This document shows positions 60,000 to 64,000 of a stretch of DNA of 64,000 nucleotides, one piece after another. Positions within the stretch are counted from its first letter, which is position 1; each line of letters begins with the position of its first letter. This stretch comes from Anseranas semipalmata (taxonomy: Eukaryota; Chordata; Aves; Anseriformes; Anseranatidae). Under the pieces are notes generated by a model, which had not been told where the DNA came from, did not search any database, and saw only the letters and a program-made list of their open reading frames with translations. The stretch covers positions 126,446-190,445 of the forward strand of contig VXAA01006032.1 in assembly GCA_013399115.1 (NCBI GenBank), in the 5' to 3' direction. The position numbers and the translations under genes were made by a program.

Positions 60000-62084
60000 C
60001 TCCAGGAAAATAAATACTGCCCAGCCTTGCTCACTCACTTGCAAATCACAACAAAAGTTAGTGTAATGATGGAAATGCAATTTGGCCAAAATATTTTTCT
60101 TCAATAGTTTTAGTTAAAGGTCTTCTTTTTGTTCTGAGACTATGTTTGCTACAACAGAAAAGTTCTTTATTCAAAAAACAGCAGATGAGGTGTGTTTAAT
60201 AGGAGAAAATGGCTTTTGAAGTCAGTGGGACAATTCTCAGTACTAGCTTGTATATCCTCTAGTTAATATTTGTGGGTTCTGACCTCACAAGGCACTTTTA
60301 TATGAATTAAGGCAGCTTTATTCAAACATTTTATCTGATGGATGCTAATGCCCATTTGTCTGAGCTTCTACAGTTGAATTCCCTAAAACCTTACTGTGAA
60401 ATCACATCTGTTAGAGGAGGGGCAGGACAGCAAACATGGTGTGGATCGACTTTCAGGCAGCCTAAAACTTGAAAGTCCCATTTGAGCTAGTGCAGATATA
60501 TGAGCAGGGTGTTTTAAACTGTTCTAGGTCAAAACATGCTCTCTGTCAATCCACACCTATCTTTTCAAAAAATAAGATATTTCCCAAACTTAGGCAGTAT
60601 GCTTGTCTAGCTGCCTAAATATTTCTTCAATATCAAACATTTAATGTGTCTGTCTATAGTGCTAAGTTTAAGCTCACTGTGATTGTCTGCACTAGTGAAC
60701 TGTTAAGAAGTCCCTTGCTTGAACTGGTCTTCTTTCAAATGATGATCTCTCCAGCAGTGCCCAGGCAAAGTTTGGCAGCTGGTCTGTTCCAGGGGGCCAT
60801 CCCCAAAAGGCAGCTTGTGTACTGCCGCCCTCTTGAAGAGAGTTCTTTAGCACAGATATGGGCTGCTTCATGCCTATTCACTTGGATGCCCAGGAATAAT
60901 GAGTTTATTAGTGTTAGATATGTATGACTAGGCAGCTATTTCTTCAGGGTCTTCCATGCACTGTAGAAGCAGGACCCAAATGTGAATTCATTGAAACATA
61001 GTATTCAGCAAGTGGCATGAGCGTAAGTGGAAACATGCAAGTCTGGAACCTGATCTCAAGACCAGATTTGCTCCCTACTTGGATTGCAAGCTTGCAAAGG
61101 CAGCTTCTACCATGGCCACAGATTACCTCCTGGAACATGTGTGGCTCCAAGCACCAGAGACTGGAGACATCATACAGTGCTGAGCCCAGACAAGGTATTG
61201 GCTGGTGCCCTACATGCAGCATGAGATGCACAGAAGGATGGATGATCAAAGATGCCCTATAATTACAGTCAAGAACACTCTTTAGGAGCTATGTGAGCAG
61301 GCAGTGGCTTTTGTTGTTGTTCTTTTCTGTATGCTCATAGCCTTTTTATTGAGCTTGACTAAAAAAAAGGGAATGCCTTTTTTATTATAATTATTATTAT
61401 TATTTTTTCACTGACATATATCACTTTTTCTTTTAACCAAGAAAATGGACAAACTTTTTCCCCCAAACTCCTTCCTTCCCCAGTTTTATTTGGAAGGAGA
61501 AGAAGGAAATGTTCAGCCTGTAATGAAACAAGGCAAAGAAAGCAATCAGCAAAAGGAAAGAGGATTTTAAAATGTTAATTTCTTCTCAATCTGAAGACTT
61601 GATGGAGAGGCATTGACAGGTTTTTGACCCCTGCTCTCATCATAGGAGGAAGGGAAAAAGAGTCTGAATGGAAAAATCCAGCATGTTCTTTTGTTTGAAT
61701 AGTACTACTGACAGCTGAGGCTGATTGTGCTTCAGGCTGTCCATGCCCAAAGTTAAGTTTCAGTTAATTTCTTAATTTATAAATAGCTGTAACTTTGAAT
61801 TGTACTTCTCTCTCTCTCTAAGGCAGCTAATATCAAATACTGTTCTGCTACATGATCATGGCAAATCTCTCTTCCCAACTGCCAATGATGTAGACCCATG
61901 CCTGTGACTGGGTGAAAGAGTCCTACTCACTTGTTTTGTTGTCTGTCATGTGTCTCATTCCCATTGCATAGTTGAGCCATTTCTTTAACAAGTACCACAA
62001 GGACATGAATAGCAACTGAGGTTAATGAGCTGCAATGAAGAAAAATGAAGAAACCACATGTGGAGCAGAGGACAACAGAGAGCG
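60000..62084. other. non-coding, no gene recognised
   Basis: Unique sequence, locally less AT-rich at 60700-61260, where antisense-overlapping frames of 81-101 codons occur without domains. A TTA run lies at 61381-61408. GAAGTCAGTGGGA recurs at 60215. Confidence 0.5.
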
Positions 62085-62221
62085 TTTATTACAGCAAGAT
62101 GGGCATGGTCACACCATTGTCCATGACTGTCAAAGCCTAATGAATGAGTCATGAGAGCTTGGTCACACAAGCAAGAATAGGAAGAGTTATGAGGCTTTAC
62201 AGCTGTTATGGGGTCTTTATA
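62085..62221 (-). promoter_or_regulatory. possible LTR-like TATA and poly-A signal pair
   Basis: On the - strand TATAAAG (62221-62215) is followed 131 bases later by AATAAA (62090-62085), then CGCTCTCTGTTGTCCTCTGC. This is the order seen in retroviral LTR U3-R-U5 segments. No TG...CA ends, primer-binding site or polypurine tract were found, so it may be chance. Confidence 0.2.
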
Positions 62222-62757
62222 TGTATGTTCTCTCTAATACTCATGTTGTGTTTGATTTTCATCTTTGCTTTAGTGTTTACTTTAATGTTTTTTCTCCTTG
62301 CCAAGAAGTTCCCTCTGAAGGCAGTTGCCCAGTATGGATAACTTTTCTCAATAGCCAACAACATTTATTAAAGACAGGCTTTATCGCTGTAGGCTTTCCT
62401 TTTGATATAAAACAAGACCTCATCATGTTGTATAATGGCTTGAAATATGTATGCATAGGTATAATCTAAAGGTGTTAAGGATGGATTTCATCACATTATA
62501 CATAGTGTATGCAAGCATCTTGGCTTTCCCTTAATTGTCATGCTCTCTGCCTAAACCGTATGAAGTGAATAAGATCGATCTTTTATCCTGGGAGCAAATA
62601 AAACATTTTTTTTTTTTTGGATGGCTAATTTTTCTGAAATTAGAGTTTGTTCTTGCATCAAGGCATTAGTCAGTATTGCAGTTAAAAAGCAGCTGATAAA
62701 GACAAATATTTCAGCTCCTGTCAATCCTAAACAAAGTAAAACTCTAGTAATCCTTGA
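62222..62757. other. non-coding
   Basis: Unique AT-rich sequence with a T run near 62608-62619. No gene seen. Confidence 0.55.
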
Positions 62758-62804
62758 TTTTTATTTTATTTTATTTTATTTTATTTTATTTTATTTTATT
62801 TTAT
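62758..62804. repeat. (TTTTA)n microsatellite, about 9 units
   Basis: Perfect pentanucleotide array, the shortest of three in the same orientation. Confidence 0.96.
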
Positions 62805-63038
62805 GGAAACATGATTATAAGGGGGAAAAGATCAGAATGTTAAACAAATAATCATAAGTTTAAATTTGTCCATACCAAACTCCACATGCATAGTATTAGT
62901 AGTGATTAAGCTCTCATGGACTTTGTGGGAATTAGATAACTTTCTTCATCCAATCTTAATAACTTCCCTGTATCTTACCTCAACTTCTCTGTCTTCCCCT
63001 TCTTCTGTACAAGTCTTCTATCTTCCTCAACATCTCAG

Positions 63039-63099
63039 GAAAGAAATGGATGTTGTACTGTATATAAAAGAAGAACAGATTGCAGTTCTGACAGAGCAA
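63039..63099 (+). CDS. candidate coding exon, coiled-coil-like
   Basis: A long pyrimidine tract (62989-63034) and CATCTCAG form a strong acceptor. 61 bases follow and end at GAGCAA|GTGAGT, a strong donor. After the first G the frame reads KEMDVVLYIKEEQIAVLTEQ, with hydrophobic residues at roughly heptad spacing and many Glu/Lys, typical of a coiled coil. It starts in phase 2, matching the phase-2 end of the 59952 candidate, and ends in phase 0. It is the best + strand exon candidate. The protein is not recognised. The pyrimidine tract also creates a purine-rich pseudo-exon on the - strand (63031-62977 region), which I reject. Confidence 0.42.
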
Positions 63100-63248
63100 G
63101 TGAGTAAATTTCAGAAAATCCTCATGAAAATACCTATCTAGAACCAAAATGTTTCCTAGCATGCAATGTAGTTCTAAGTCCTCCCCCCACACACTGGCTT
63201 TTGTCCTGTGATGTCATACCTACAGCAAGCTGTAATTGTTTCACTTGG

Positions 63249-63270
63249 AAAAACAAACAAACAAACAAAC
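63249..63270. repeat. (AAAC)n microsatellite
   Basis: About five AAAC units. Confidence 0.9.
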
Positions 63271-63335
63271 CAACAAAGAACATGCAACATGACTTACTCT
63301 GCACTGAAATGCCACATGTCATTTTTGTTTCTCAG

Positions 63336-63392
63336 GTTCTTCAGGGGCAATTTCCATGCTTCAGTGTGTTTTTCCCAGGGATGATATTCTGA
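63336..63392 (+). CDS. possible terminal exon
   Basis: After CATTTTTGTTTCTCAG, a strong acceptor, a phase-0 frame reads VLQGQFPCFSVFFPGMIF and stops at TGA 63390-63392. AATAAA follows at 63401-63406 and could serve as a poly-A signal. The phase agrees with the preceding candidate at 63039-63099. The peptide is hydrophobic and unlike the coiled-coil part, so this is a weak extension. Confidence 0.2.
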   Translation, partial: VLQGQFPCFSVFFPGMIF

Positions 63393-63406
63393 ATCAGCTT
63401 AATAAA

Positions 63407-64000
63407 ATGAAGAACATTCAAAACTTCTATGGAATTATCATTGGATTACTTATTAAAAGACAGCAGAGGTGTCCCTACTGTGAAGCTTGGTTAGCAATTA
63501 ATGCTTGTGTCAAAAGTTCTCAATAGCTATATAGGATACACAGATACACAGACTGATGTTGGTGGGGTGGGGGTGTGAGGGTGCAGAATCTCTCCTTAAA
63601 AGGAAGAGCTAAAAACCACTCAGAGTTTGGGTTTTGCATTAAAATGTCTGAACTTATTAAGAAGTTGGAGCACTGCGCATGAACAGAGAGGTTGCAGCCC
63701 AGATAGCTGGTGGAGTTGTATGGTCTGTGTGTATTCAGGGTGTCTGTATGGGACACTCCGTGCTTATGAATTTGAGTTTGCACATAATGGGTGCCTTGGG
63801 CTACAATCTCCTTTTTTTTTTCTTTTTTTTCCTAAGTTCATGGTTCTTTTTCATCTCCCAGCAGAGATGAGCTGGATATGCCAATATCACTGTGTGATCT
63901 ACAGTGACTCCTTTCTGAAGTGGTGCTCTCCCATTGCAACTGTTCTTTGTGCAGGTTGCTGTCACTGACTCCTATTTATAGACAATTTCACCTTCTTGTG
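63407..64000. other. non-coding to window end
   Basis: Unique sequence with a T-rich patch at 63811-63831. Overlapping frames at 63520-63968 have no domain. Confidence 0.55.

Noticed and set aside
62977..63040. - strand purine-rich pseudo-exon with CATTTCTTTCCTGAG acceptor and GTAAGA donor
   Set aside because: It is the complement of the pyrimidine tract that forms the + strand acceptor at 63038, and its main frame stops just before the donor.
1..64000. Prokaryotic genes, CRISPR arrays, tRNA or rRNA genes
   Set aside because: None seen: no coding density, no spaced direct repeats, no tRNA cloverleaf and no rRNA signature words.

Overview
The window looks like nuclear DNA of a bird. All seven retroposons I am confident of are CR1 LINEs. 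Their 3' ends carry short ATTCTATG/ATTCTGTG-type repeats instead of poly-A tails. There is no Alu, L1 or B element. The sequence is AT-rich, depleted in CpG and full of microsatellites. I see no operon, ribosome binding site, rRNA, tRNA or CRISPR array, and no complete protein gene. I read it as intergenic or deep-intronic sequence.

Layout: CR1 copies lie at 1255-1556 (+), 2068-2660 (-), 11845-12015 (-), 28590-29118 (-), 33402-33676 (-), 41186-41612 (+) and, very decayed, 58870-59338 (+). The 41186 copy is the best preserved and reads through the last 111 codons of the LINE ORF2 plus its stop. Four stretches (8276-8420, 8700-8812, 13555-13712, 21975-22410) resemble MIR/CORE-SINE elements, which would be relics older than birds. 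From about 47.9 to 52.6 kb the + strand becomes strongly pyrimidine-rich and G-poor, ending in a 226-bp TTTTC/TTTCC/TTTC compound microsatellite. That composition, not coding, explains the stacked Leu/Ser/Pro/Phe-rich open frames there.

Possible genes: the right-hand end (53.7-63.4 kb) and two places on the - strand (near 26.6 and 32.1 kb) hold short open segments bounded by good splice signals. On the + strand, segments at 53743-53811, 59952-59983 and 63039-63099, with a possible last exon at 63336-63392, have compatible phases and would encode a Glu/Lys/Gln-rich, coiled-coil-like peptide. On the - strand, segments at 57090-56920, 54105-53980, 32104-32060 and about 26632-26481 can be read phase 0 to phase 0, although the last ends in phase 2. 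Two of these sit in local CpG clusters. I do not recognise the protein in either case, and both sets cannot easily be right. They are hypotheses for homology or RNA evidence.

Single N characters occur at 1200 and 34045. The second directly abuts a pentanucleotide array and probably marks an assembly uncertainty.
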